Source of the DNA: Nocardioides daedukensis
GTDB taxonomy: Bacteria > Actinomycetota > Actinomycetes > Propionibacteriales > Nocardioidaceae
Assembly: GCF_013408415.1 (NCBI RefSeq)
Contig: NZ_JACCAA010000001.1
Span: forward strand, 3,224,001 to 3,288,000
Length of the DNA stretch: 64,000 bases
Reading direction: 5' to 3'
Shown here one piece after another: positions 1-11,073 of this stretch. The notes beneath the pieces were generated by a model. It was given only the letters and a program-made list of their open reading frames with translations, searched no databases and was not told the origin of the DNA. Position numbers and translations under genes: made by a program. Position 1 is the stretch's first letter. Each line of letters begins with the position of its first letter.

Positions 1-453
1 AACGAGGCGCCGCTGCCGTGCACGCCGTACGGCATCGTCGAGCTGCTGCGCCGTCACGACGTCGCGATCGCCGGGGCCGAAGTGGTCGTGATCGGTCGCG
101 GTGTCACTGTTGGTCGCCCCCTGGGCCTGCTGCTCACCCGCCGCTCCGAGAACGCCACGGTCACCCTGTGCCACACCGGCACCGTCGACCTGGCCGCTCA
201 CGTGAAGGGCGCCGACATCGTCGTGGCCGCTGCGGGCGTGCCGGGCATCATCACCGGCGACATGGTCAAGCCCGGTGCCGCCGTGCTCGACGTCGGGGTC
301 TCCCGCGTCGACGGCAAGATCGCCGGGGACGTGGCCGCAGACGTCTGGGACGTGGCGGGCTGGGTCTCCCCGAACCCGGGCGGAGTGGGTCCGATGACCC
401 GCGCGATGCTGCTGGCCAACGTGGTCTCGATCGCCGAGAGCCAGTCGGCCTGA
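1..453 (+). CDS. folD: FolD, methylenetetrahydrofolate dehydrogenase/cyclohydrolase (3' part)
   Basis: The reading frame is open from the first base of the window, so the start lies upstream. It encodes the C-terminal 150 residues of the bifunctional NADP-dependent methylenetetrahydrofolate dehydrogenase/cyclohydrolase, which interconverts one-carbon folates in the cytosol. The family signature PCTPYGI is visible at the very start. It is followed by the Rossmann segment [18 protein letters not shown], the strand [14 protein letters not shown] and the conserved end [14 protein letters not shown]. The DUF3017 gene begins one base after the stop codon, as is usual in actinobacteria. Assignment is firm; only the N-terminal catalytic half is missing. 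Confidence 0.95.
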   Translation, partial: NEAPLPCTPYGIVELLRRHDVAIAGAEVVVIGRGVTVGRPLGLLLTRRSENATVTLCHTGTVDLAAHVKGADIVVAAAGVPGIITGDMVKPGAAVLDVGVSRVDGKIAGDVAADVWDVAGWVSPNPGGVGPMTRAMLLANVVSIAESQSA

Positions 454-454
454 C

Positions 455-796
455 GTGTCCGGATCAGAGGAGCCCGACTCCCGCTCCGAGAACAAGGTCG
501 ACCTGCGCAAGGCCACCGAGGTCACCAAGCCCCGCACCCTGGGCGGCCTGGTCTATCTGGGAGTCCTTGCCGGCGCGTTGACCGGCGTGGTCGTGGCCGC
601 ACTCGGGCCGTGGCGCGTCGGGGTGAGCGTCCTGGCGGTGTCGATGCTGCTGGGCGCGGGCGCCCGTCTGATGATCCCCGAGGCGAACACCGGGATGCTC
701 AAGGTGCGCAACCGCTACGTCGATGCCGCGATCCTGGTCGCGATGGGCGTCGCGATCATCGTGCTGGCGACCACGATCCCCGACCAGATCCGCTGA
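455..796 (+). CDS. DUF3017 small membrane protein
   Basis: A 113-residue protein starting with GTG one base after the folD stop, so it is probably translated from the folD message. After a charged N-terminal 35 residues it has three hydrophobic segments: [36 protein letters not shown] and [18 protein letters not shown]. This is the shape of the DUF3017 family, which is found directly behind folD in many actinobacteria. Function is unknown. The family call is from shape and context. Confidence 0.75.
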   Translation: MSGSEEPDSRSENKVDLRKATEVTKPRTLGGLVYLGVLAGALTGVVVAALGPWRVGVSVLAVSMLLGAGARLMIPEANTGMLKVRNRYVDAAILVAMGVAIIVLATTIPDQIR

Positions 797-890
797 TCAC
801 GCCGATCGCCCCGTCGATCGCCCGTCATTTGTTCGTCATTCGTCCGAACGCAACGCTGGCGCCCCACACGCGGGCATGACCGAAATGCGA

Positions 891-926
891 GAACGGCCGC
901 CATCCCCTCGGGGACGGCGGCCGTTC
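891..926 (-). terminator. Hairpin terminator downstream of mdh
   Basis: Eleven bases at 891-901 (gaacggccgcc) are exactly complementary to 916-926, with a 14-base loop. The hairpin begins 9 bases past the mdh stop codon read on the minus strand. The tract after it on that strand is only moderately T-rich (tcgcatttcg), as often in high-GC actinobacteria. Confidence 0.7.
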
Positions 927-934
927 GCGGTGGA

Positions 935-1915
935 TCAGATCAGACCGAGCTCGGTGACCGCGGTGCGCTCTTCGGCGAGCTCAGCGGTGGAGGCGTCGAT
1001 CCGGGCGCGCGAGAACTCGTCGATCTCGAGGCCCTGGACGATCTCCCAGTTGCCGTCCTTGGTGGTGACGGGGAAGGAGGAGATCAGGCCCTCGGGAACG
1101 CCGTACGAGCCGTCGGAGCGAACGGCCATCGAGACCCAGTCGCCCTCGGCCGAGCCGTTCAGCCAGTCGCGGGCCGCATCGCAGGTCGCCGAGGCGGCCG
1201 ACGCGGCCGAGGAGGCACCGCGTGCGTCGATGATGGCCGCGCCGCGCTTGGCGACGGTCGGGATGAAGTCGTTCTCGATCCAGGCCTGGTCACCCACGAC
1301 CTCGGCCGCGTTCTTGCCGCCGATCTCGGCGTGGAAGACGTCGGGGTACTGGGTGGCCGAGTGGTTGCCCCAGATCGTCATCTTCTTGATGTCGTTGACG
1401 CTGGCACCGGTCTTCGCGGCGAGCTGCGAGATCGCCCGGTTGTGGTCCAGGCGGGTCAGCGCCGAGAACCGCTCGTCGGGGATGTCGGGGGCGTTGGTCA
1501 TCGCGATCAGGGCGTTGGTGTTGGCCGGGTTGCCGGTGACACCGATGCGTACGTCGTCCGCGGCGGCGGCGTTGAGTGCCTTGCCCTGGGCGGTGAAGAT
1601 GGCGCCGTTGGCCGAGAGCAGGTCACCGCGCTCCATCCCCGGACCACGGGGGCGGGCGCCGACGAGCAGGGCGAGGTTGACGCCGTCGAAGATCTTCTCG
1701 GCGTCGTCGCCGATCTCGACCGCGGTCAGGTTCGGGAACGCGCAGTCGTCGAGCTCCATCACGACGCCCTCGAGCGCCTTCAGGGCAGGGGTGATCTCGA
1801 GCAGTCGCAGCTCGATGGGCCGGTCGCCCAGGGCGCCACTGGCCAAACGGAAGAGCAGGCTGTAGCCGATCTGGCCGGCGGCGCCGGTGACGGCAACCTT
1901 GAGCGGTGTGCTCAC
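935..1915 (-). CDS. mdh: Malate dehydrogenase
   Basis: NAD-dependent malate dehydrogenase of the TCA cycle, 326 residues, the usual length for the cytosolic/actinobacterial subgroup. The N-terminal Rossmann motif is [19 protein letters not shown]. The catalytic region [12 protein letters not shown] contains the active-site His near residue 185, and the substrate-loop arginines are in [15 protein letters not shown]. The start is GTG at 1915, preceded by a strong AAGGAG ribosome binding site six bases upstream. It is a single-gene transcript facing away from the lipoprotein gene, with a hairpin right after the stop. High confidence. Confidence 0.95.
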   Translation of the reverse strand: MSTPLKVAVTGAAGQIGYSLLFRLASGALGDRPIELRLLEITPALKALEGVVMELDDCAFPNLTAVEIGDDAEKIFDGVNLALLVGARPRGPGMERGDLLSANGAIFTAQGKALNAAAADDVRIGVTGNPANTNALIAMTNAPDIPDERFSALTRLDHNRAISQLAAKTGASVNDIKKMTIWGNHSATQYPDVFHAEIGGKNAAEVVGDQAWIENDFIPTVAKRGAAIIDARGASSAASAASATCDAARDWLNGSAEGDWVSMAVRSDGSYGVPEGLISSFPVTTKDGNWEIVQGLEIDEFSRARIDASTAELAEERTAVTELGLI

Positions 1916-2012
1916 GGGGGTCTCCTTCGAGGAAGCGGATGATCGACTCCGACGCTAGCAGCGGCAGCGGCCGGCGGGCAGTCCGGGTTCCGTGGATGGG
2001 ATGCTGTAGCCC

Positions 2013-2759
2013 ATGCCTGCGAATCGGACCCGCGTCCCGGCCCTTGCGCTTGCGGCGGTCCTCGCCGGTGCGGTCCTGACCGGCTGTGGCTCGGCCCCGG
2101 AGCGGATCGATCCGTCCGGGGTGGACGGGCTCGTCATCCCTGCACCCGAGATCGACACCCACGACTTCGACGATCCTCGGGCCAACGACTGGTTCCCGCT
2201 CGAGCCCGGGTCGGTCTCGCTGTTCCGGCACGAGGGGGAGACCCTGGCCACCGAGACCGAGCTGAGTGTTCTCGACGACGACCTGGTGATCGCGGGCGTG
2301 GCGACCACGCCGATCAGGACGGTGGTCCGCTCGGCCGACGAGGTGCTGACCGAGACCACGTCCTGGTATGCCGCTGACGACCGGGGGAACGTCTGGCTCT
2401 TCGGCCAGGAGGTGACCGCGCTGGTGGACGGCCGGCCCAAGGTCCAGTCCTCGTGGAAGGCCGGTGTGGGCCGCGCCGAGGCAGGTCTGGTGATGCCGGC
2501 CGTGCCACGAGTCGGTGACGGGTTCGCTGCCGGGTCCGACAAGGGGAGACCCGTGGGGCGGATCGAGGTGCTGGATCTGGTTGGCTCGGTCCGGGTGCCT
2601 GCCGGTGACTTCGAGGACGTGGTCACGGTGAGCGTTGCCCAACAGGTCCTGCCGGGGATCACCGAGACCCGCTCCTATGCCCGCGACGTCGGGCTGGTGC
2701 GGGCTGAGCAGTCCGGGAACGCGTTCGGCGAGATGGAACTGGCCGAACGCCGGGGATGA
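2013..2759 (+). CDS. Predicted lipoprotein, unknown function
   Basis: A 248-residue exported protein. The N-terminus has a basic start, a hydrophobic stretch (ALALAAVLAGAVL) and the lipobox LTGC with the modified Cys near residue 25, so it should be anchored to the outer face of the membrane. The mature part has no transmembrane segment. It reads as a beta-rich soluble domain with sequences such as VVTVSVAQQVLPGITETRSYARDVGLV near the end, typical of uncharacterised actinobacterial lipoproteins with a DUF-type fold. It lies divergent from mdh and convergent with the aquaporin gene. No enzymatic motif was recognised. Confidence 0.7.
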   Translation: MPANRTRVPALALAAVLAGAVLTGCGSAPERIDPSGVDGLVIPAPEIDTHDFDDPRANDWFPLEPGSVSLFRHEGETLATETELSVLDDDLVIAGVATTPIRTVVRSADEVLTETTSWYAADDRGNVWLFGQEVTALVDGRPKVQSSWKAGVGRAEAGLVMPAVPRVGDGFAAGSDKGRPVGRIEVLDLVGSVRVPAGDFEDVVTVSVAQQVLPGITETRSYARDVGLVRAEQSGNAFGEMELAERRG

Positions 2760-2767
2760 TCCCCGGC
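2749..2767 (+). terminator. Hairpin spanning the lipoprotein stop codon
   Basis: An eight-base perfect stem (gccgggga at 2749-2756, tccccggc at 2760-2767) whose three-base loop is exactly the TGA stop codon of the lipoprotein gene. It may act as a compact terminator. There is no T tract, so termination strength is uncertain. Confidence 0.4.
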
Positions 2768-2822
2768 ATCCGGCCAGTGCCCAGGGTGTGGTGCCCCGGG
2801 TGTCGTTCTTGAGCGCGGTGCC

Positions 2823-3980
2823 TCAGTCGTTCGGGCGGATCTGGGTGCGCGAGCCGTCGTCGGGACCCTCGGGGGTGTCCCACTGCTGCTGTCCCTGTTC
2901 CTGGCCCTGGCCCGGCGTGCCCCACTGCTGCTGACCCGGGTCGGGTGCCGGGGCTGCGCCCCACTGCTGCGGGGCGTTCGGCTGGGCGTTCGGGTCGTAG
3001 CCGCCCTGCTGGGGCTGGCCGCCCCACTGCTGCTGCGCCGGGTCGGGTGCGGGGGCTGCGCCCCACTGCTGGGGTGCGTTCGGGTCGTAACCACCCTGCT
3101 GGGGCTGACCGCCCCACTGCTGCTGGCCGCCCCACTGCTGGGCGTTCGGGTCGAACCCGCCCTGCTGGCCGGGGTGGCCGTTGGGGTCCCAGCCGGCGGC
3201 GAAGCCGGTCGCCTGCGGGTTGCCGCCACCGAAGTTGAGCCCGGAGCCGGGAACTCGGTCGCCGTCCGAACCGAAGATGAGCGCGTAGGTCAGACCGGCG
3301 ATCGCAGCGCCGACGAGCGGAGCGACGATGAAGAGCCACAGCTGGATGATCGCGTCGGAGCCGGCGAAGAGGGCGGGGCCGATCGAACGGGCCGGGTTGA
3401 CCGACGTGCCGGTCAACGGGATCAGCACGAGGTGGATCCCGGTCAGGGCCAGACCGATGGCTGCAGGGGCGGCTGCGGCACTGGGGTTGCGCTTGTCGGT
3501 CGCGGCGAGGATGGCATAGAGGAAGAGCGCGGTCGCGATGATCTCCACGATCAGCGCCGACCAGAGCGCCAGGCCGGAGCCGTCGTCACCGAAGCTGTTC
3601 TGCCCCATCGAGCCTTCGGCGTCCCAGCCGTCGAAGCCCTTGTAGATCAGGAAGAGGACGGCGGCGGCGACGATGGCCGAGACCACCTGGACGGCGGCAT
3701 AGATCCCCGCCTGGACCCAGGCGATTCGGCCAGCCAGTGCGGCACCCACGGAGACCGCCGGGTTGAAGTGCCCACCGGAGATGTGACCCACGGCGTAGGC
3801 CATCACCAGGACCGAGATGCCGAAGGCGAGGGCGACGCCGGTGACGCCGACCTTGTCGATGGACATCGCAGCGCCGACGCCGAAGAAGACGAGGACGAAG
3901 GTGCCCAGCGCCTCGGCACCGAGCTTCTGGGCAAGAGTCGGTGGTGCGGTGGTCGGGTGTGCGGCTTCTGTGTCGGTCAT
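2823..3980 (-). CDS. MIP-family aquaporin with Gln/Gly-rich C-terminal tail
   Basis: A membrane channel of the major intrinsic protein family, for water or small neutral solutes. Both half-helix signatures are present: GGHFNPAVS in the first half and TSVNPARSIG in the second, among six predicted transmembrane helices over about 240 residues. A cytoplasmic tail of about 130 residues follows, rich in Gln, Gly, Pro and Trp and built of near-identical blocks. ATG at 3980 is chosen over the upstream TTG because a GAGGGG ribosome binding site sits seven bases before it. Plain aquaporins are about 230-280 residues, so the tail is the unusual part. AqpZ-like water channel is the best guess; selectivity cannot be read here. 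Confidence 0.85.
   Translation of the reverse strand: MTDTEAAHPTTAPPTLAQKLGAEALGTFVLVFFGVGAAMSIDKVGVTGVALAFGISVLVMAYAVGHISGGHFNPAVSVGAALAGRIAWVQAGIYAAVQVVSAIVAAAVLFLIYKGFDGWDAEGSMGQNSFGDDGSGLALWSALIVEIIATALFLYAILAATDKRNPSAAAAPAAIGLALTGIHLVLIPLTGTSVNPARSIGPALFAGSDAIIQLWLFIVAPLVGAAIAGLTYALIFGSDGDRVPGSGLNFGGGNPQATGFAAGWDPNGHPGQQGGFDPNAQQWGGQQQWGGQPQQGGYDPNAPQQWGAAPAPDPAQQQWGGQPQQGGYDPNAQPNAPQQWGAAPAPDPGQQQWGTPGQGQEQGQQQWDTPEGPDDGSRTQIRPND
2923..3136 (-). repeat. Tandem repeats encoding the aquaporin tail
   Basis: Two long imperfect copies of a segment of about 100 bases encode the protein block QQWGGQPQQGGYDPNA followed by PQQWGAAPAPDP. Shorter QQWGG units flank them. The DNA copies are close enough to suggest recent expansion by slippage or recombination. 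Exact borders are approximate. Confidence 0.7.
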
Positions 3981-4113
3981 CCGAGAACCCCTCAATGCAG
4001 GCGTGAACCCCTGGCGTTCAGGGGACGCACCGCACTCTAGACGACGCAGGGTGCTCGACTCTGGACCCGCGAGGACCCGGGTGCGAGGCTGGGCCTGGAA
4101 CAGGCGTCAGGTA

Positions 4114-4127
4114 TCTTGACGTCAAGA
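4114..4127. promoter_or_regulatory. Perfect 14-bp palindrome upstream of icd
   Basis: TCTTGACGTCAAGA reads the same on both strands and lies 36 bases before the icd start, about 130 bases before the divergent aquaporin start. A palindrome of this length in a promoter region is a likely operator for a dimeric regulator. The regulator is not identified. Confidence 0.5.
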
Positions 4128-4163
4128 CAGATGAGAACCCGACAGCAGGGAGATGCCGCACCC

Positions 4164-6380
<2,217 letters not shown>

Positions 6381-6387
6381 GCCACAC

Positions 6388-6429
6388 CGAACCGGTCCGT
6401 CCCGACACCTGTCGCGACGGGCCGGTTCG
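6388..6429 (+). terminator. Terminator after icd
   Basis: The arms cgaaccgg (6388-6395) and ccggttcg (6422-6429) pair perfectly, and the stem continues with ccgtc/gacgg after one mismatch. It begins eight bases after the icd stop codon and is followed by catttc. Confidence 0.65.
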
Positions 6430-6530
6430 GCATTTCAGCGGCTCAGGCACTGCAGGACCGGAACGGCAACCCGTGCGACGTGCCCGACGCCACGGAATAG
6501 GTCGGATACGCGCCGAGGTTGGAGACTGGG

Positions 6531-7775
6531 ATGAGTATGACGACCGCAGCCCCCGCCACCCGCGACGCCACCCGATCGCACTTCGGCCTCGCCGTGCTGG
6601 CGCTGGCGATGGGCGGCTTCGCCATCGGCACCACCGAGTTCGTCACGATGGGGCTGCTGCCGCAGATCGCCGAGGGCGTCTCGGTGTCGATCCCCAGGAG
6701 CGGGCACGTGATCTCGGCGTACGCCGTGGGCGTGGTCGTCGGCGCACCCGTCCTGGCCTTCCTCGGGGCCAGGTTCCCGCGACGGGCCCTGCTGGTCGCC
6801 CTGATGGTCGCGTTCGCCGTCGGCAACGGGCTGAGCGCGCTCGCCGGGAGCTATCAGCTGCTCGCCCTCGCCCGGTTCCTCTCCGGGCTGCCGCACGGTG
6901 CCTACTTCGGGGTTGCGTCGCTGGTGGCCGCCGAGATGGCCGCGCCGGGTCGGAAGGGTCGCGCCGTTGCACTGGTCATGCTGGGTCTCTCGGTCGCGAA
7001 CGTGATCGGCGTCCCGGCAGCCACCTGGATGGGGCAGAACCTCGGCTGGCGCTCGGCATACATCGCGGTTGCCGTGCTCGGGGTCGCCACCGTGGCGATG
7101 ATCCTGGCCTACGTGCCGTCGTTCGCCGCCGACCGCGAGGCGACCGGGCGACGCGAGCTCGCCGCCTTCTCCCGGATCCAGGTCTGGCTGACCCTGCTGG
7201 CCGGTGCGATCGGCTTCGGTGGGATGTTCGCCGTCTACTCCTACATCGCCCCGACACTGACCGACGTCGGCGGTCTCGCTGAGTCCTCGGTGCCGATCTT
7301 CCTGCTCGCCTTCGGGCTCGGGATGACGTTCGGGACCTGGCTGGCCGGTGAGCTGGCCGACTGGTCCGTCTTCGGGACGCTGCTCGGCTCCGCACTCGGG
7401 ATGGGGTTGGTGCTGCTGCTCTTCGCGCTCGTCGTTCCGCACGGCTGGTGGGCGATCCCGGTCGTCTTCGCGATCTCCACGCTCGGCTCGGTGCTCGTGG
7501 TCAATCTGCAGCTGCGGCTGATGGAGGTTGCCGGCGACGCCCAGACGCTCGGTGCGGCGATGAACCACGCGTCGCTCAACGCTGCCAACGCGCTCGGCGC
7601 CTGGCTCGGTGGTCTGGTGATCGCTGCCGGGTGGGGCTACCGCTCGCCGGCACTGGTCGGCGCCGGACTGTCCGCCGCCGGCTTCGCCGTGCTGGTCGCC
7701 GCCTGGCTGCTGCACAACCGCACGGCAGCACTCAGCGACACCGAGGGCTCGATCAGTTGGTCGACTCCCCGCTGA
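6531..7775 (+). CDS. MFS transporter, sugar/drug efflux type
   Basis: A 414-residue inner-membrane transporter of the major facilitator superfamily with twelve predicted helices. The N-terminal sequence GLAVLALAMGGFAIGTTEFVTMGLLP is the hallmark of the arabinose/chloramphenicol efflux (AraJ/YdhP/CmlR) subfamily, whose helix 1 carries G-TTEF. The loop FPRRALLVALM corresponds to the usual motif A. ATG at 6531 is preferred because GGAG sits six bases upstream; TTG at 6519 is an alternative. The end overlaps the convergent FAD/Rieske gene by 23 bases. Substrate is not known. Confidence 0.85.
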   Translation: MSMTTAAPATRDATRSHFGLAVLALAMGGFAIGTTEFVTMGLLPQIAEGVSVSIPRSGHVISAYAVGVVVGAPVLAFLGARFPRRALLVALMVAFAVGNGLSALAGSYQLLALARFLSGLPHGAYFGVASLVAAEMAAPGRKGRAVALVMLGLSVANVIGVPAATWMGQNLGWRSAYIAVAVLGVATVAMILAYVPSFAADREATGRRELAAFSRIQVWLTLLAGAIGFGGMFAVYSYIAPTLTDVGGLAESSVPIFLLAFGLGMTFGTWLAGELADWSVFGTLLGSALGMGLVLLLFALVVPHGWWAIPVVFAISTLGSVLVVNLQLRLMEVAGDAQTLGAAMNHASLNAANALGAWLGGLVIAAGWGYRSPALVGAGLSAAGFAVLVAAWLLHNRTAALSDTEGSISWSTPR

Positions 7776-9303
7776 CCGGTCGGCGGACCAGGGGCTGGGT
7801 GGCCGGGCCCTCCAGCACTGTGCCGTCGGGAGCGAACCGGGAGCCGTGCCAGGGGCAGTCCCAGGTCTGCTCCGCGTCGTTCCACTTCAAGGTGCCCCCG
7901 ACGTGGGTGCACAGCGCCACCACCGGGCAGGTCTGGCCCTCGACCCGCGAGCTGCCGACCGGGAGGACACCCGCGCGGCCGACCTCGCCGGTGCCCGGCA
8001 GCAGCTCGTCCGGAGCGGTCCGCGACTCGGCACGCAGCAGCGAGAGCGCGTTCGCCCCCACCGCCCGGGCGTTCATCGAGAGGATCCGGGCGGCGCCACG
8101 CGGACGGGTCACCCGTCGGCCCAGGGTCCGCGCCCACGGGACCTGCTGGCCGAGGATCGACCCGGAGATGTTCCGTGCCGCGGCCACCCCGTTGGTCATG
8201 CCCCACTTGTCGAAGCCGGTGGCGACGTGGATCCGGCCAGCTCCACGCGGCAGCAGGCCCACATAGGGAACCGTGTCGTGCGAGGTGTAGTCCTGCGCCG
8301 ACCAGGCATGGGTTTCGACGGCGCCGGGGAAGTGACGATCGGTCCACCGGCGCAGCTCCTCGACGTGCGCCAGCTCGGAGCCGGTCCGCCCGACTCCGTG
8401 CCCGCTCCCACCGACCAGCAGGTGACCGGCCTCGCCCGGGGCACCCGGTGCGTCACGAACAGAGCGCGACGAGCTCCCGGCCGACAGGTACATCGCCTCG
8501 AGCTCGCCGATGGACCCTGCGGCCCGGTAGGAGAGCACGTAGGAGCGCTTCGGCTCAAGCTTGGCGAAGTAGAGACCGCGATCCAGGACCGGGGCACCGG
8601 TCGCCAGGATGACCTCATCGGCCTCGAGCTCGGAGCTGGACGGGACATCGTTCGCGGCAGCCTCTGCTCCCGCGGTGTGCTGCAGCGTGGCCCGGGCCCG
8701 CCCCAGCCAGCTCACCCCGGTCAGCCGGACCCCCTGGTGCAGCGTGCCGCCGTGGCTGCGCAGCTGCTCGACCAACGCCTGGAGCACATCCATCGGATCG
8801 AACTGCGCCTGGTCGTCGAGGACCACGGCACCGTGGTTGGGGAAGGGGGTGTCCAGGCGCTCGTGCCAGGCCACGTCGAGCCCGAGCCGGCGGGCGGCGT
8901 CGTACTCGGCTCGCACCGACGAACGCTCGCCGGTCGAGGCCGCGAAGGTGACCGCGGCACGGGACTGCACCGGGACCTCGTGGTCGCGGCAGAACCGGAG
9001 CAACCACTGTTGGCCCTCGCGGTTTGAGTCGAGATAGGCAGCCGCCACGTCGTGGGACTGGTGCTGCAGCAGCGTGGAGAGCTTCGTGCCCTGAAGGAGG
9101 CTCAGCTTGGCCGAGGTGTTGCCGGTGGCCACGGCCCCGACGTACCGGGCTTCGACCACGGCGACGCGGCGACCCGCGCGGGCCAGCAGCAGTGCGGTGG
9201 TGAGCCCGGTGATGCCGGCTCCGACCACGAGGTCGTCGACGCCGCTCTCCGGCAGCGGGTCGCTGGCAATGGGTCGGGCGCGGTCCAGCCACAGTGAGGT
9301 CAC
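7753..9303 (-). CDS. FAD-dependent oxidoreductase with C-terminal Rieske [2Fe-2S] domain
   Basis: A 516-residue two-domain protein. The N-terminal part is a DAO-type flavoprotein with the dinucleotide motif DDLVVGAGITGLTTALLLA and a second FAD contact VATGFDKWGMTNGVAAA late in the domain. The last 90 residues are a Rieske domain with both ligand pairs, CTHVGG and CPWHGS, and the closing region PDGTVLEGPATQPL. The family is common in bacteria but its substrate is not settled. GTG at 9303 is chosen because a GAGGAG site lies seven bases upstream. Longer open frames up to 9441 run through a minisatellite and give a low-complexity N-terminus, so they were not used. Confidence 0.88.
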   Translation of the reverse strand: MTSLWLDRARPIASDPLPESGVDDLVVGAGITGLTTALLLARAGRRVAVVEARYVGAVATGNTSAKLSLLQGTKLSTLLQHQSHDVAAAYLDSNREGQQWLLRFCRDHEVPVQSRAAVTFAASTGERSSVRAEYDAARRLGLDVAWHERLDTPFPNHGAVVLDDQAQFDPMDVLQALVEQLRSHGGTLHQGVRLTGVSWLGRARATLQHTAGAEAAANDVPSSSELEADEVILATGAPVLDRGLYFAKLEPKRSYVLSYRAAGSIGELEAMYLSAGSSSRSVRDAPGAPGEAGHLLVGGSGHGVGRTGSELAHVEELRRWTDRHFPGAVETHAWSAQDYTSHDTVPYVGLLPRGAGRIHVATGFDKWGMTNGVAAARNISGSILGQQVPWARTLGRRVTRPRGAARILSMNARAVGANALSLLRAESRTAPDELLPGTGEVGRAGVLPVGSSRVEGQTCPVVALCTHVGGTLKWNDAEQTWDCPWHGSRFAPDGTVLEGPATQPLVRRPVSGESTN

Positions 9304-9371
9304 CACAGAACTCCTCGCGTCGGGTGCGGTGTCGATCTGGTACCCCACCCCGGGGTGGGCATGCATGATCC

Positions 9372-9447
9372 GGTGAGCCCGGCACAGGTGAGCCCGGCAC
9401 AGGTGAGCACGCATCAGGTGAGCAGAGCACCCGGTGAGCACAGGGCC
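9372..9447. repeat. Five-copy 15-bp minisatellite
   Basis: The unit ggtgagcccggcaca occurs twice in perfect tandem at 9372-9401. Degenerate units start with ggtgagca at 9402, 9417 and 9433. It fills the gap between the divergent FAD/Rieske and trpS genes and may carry both promoters. Confidence 0.8.
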
Positions 9448-9458
9448 CGGCGCAGTGA

Positions 9459-10496
<1,038 letters not shown>

Positions 10497-10506
10497 AGTC
10501 CTGAAC

Positions 10507-11067
10507 GTGTCCACCATCGGCGTATCCATCGCGATTCCCGAGCCATGGGCGACCCGGTTGCAGAATTACCGGACGTCCATCGGTGACGAGTCGGCGACGA
10601 AGATCCCGACCCACATCACGCTCGTGCCGCCCTTGGAGGCCGAGGACATGGACGCGGTCGAGAGCCACCTCAGTGCCGTCGCCGAACGAACTTCTCGCTT
10701 CGAGATCCACCTGAGGGGCACCGGCACCTTCCGTCCGGTCTCCCCGGTGGTCTTCGTCGGTGTGGTGCGCGGGATCTCCGAGTGTGAGCAGTTGGCCAAC
10801 GTCGCGCGCAGCGGCCCGCTGGGACAAGAGCTGGACTTCCCCTACCACCCACACGTGACGATTGCGCACCACCTGCCCAGCGAGGCGCTGGACCGTGCCT
10901 TCTCAGAGCTCGCAGACTTCGAGTGCCAGTTCGAGGCGAGCGAGTTCCACCTCTACGTCCATGACGAACAGGTCGGCTGGCGGATCAGCCGGTCCTTCGC
11001 ACTTGCCGGTGAACCAAGCGGGGTCCCGGCCCCCGACGTGCCCGCCACACCCAACTCGGAAGGGTGA
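10507..11067 (+). CDS. 2'-5' RNA ligase / cyclic phosphodiesterase family protein
   Basis: A 186-residue protein of the 2H phosphoesterase superfamily. The two catalytic tetrapeptides HITL and HVTI are present about 85 residues apart, in the usual sequence contexts PTHITLVPP and YHPHVTIAHH. Relatives cleave or join 2',5'- or cyclic phosphates in RNA; the substrate here is unknown. The chosen start, GTG at 10507, gives the expected beta strand STIGVSIAIPEPW. The last 20 residues are a loose tail. It ends seven bases before the YihY gene, which suggests co-transcription with trpS and YihY. Confidence 0.8.
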   Translation: MSTIGVSIAIPEPWATRLQNYRTSIGDESATKIPTHITLVPPLEAEDMDAVESHLSAVAERTSRFEIHLRGTGTFRPVSPVVFVGVVRGISECEQLANVARSGPLGQELDFPYHPHVTIAHHLPSEALDRAFSELADFECQFEASEFHLYVHDEQVGWRISRSFALAGEPSGVPAPDVPATPNSEG

Positions 11068-11073
11068 GACACC

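Noticed and set aside
9304..9441. Longer N-terminus for the FAD/Rieske protein (HLCRAHLCRAH...)
   Set aside because: It is translated minisatellite with no ribosome binding site. GAGGAG before GTG 9303 supports the short form.
9372..9447. CRISPR-like array
   Set aside because: Units are 15 bases in direct tandem with no unique spacers, and there are no cas genes.
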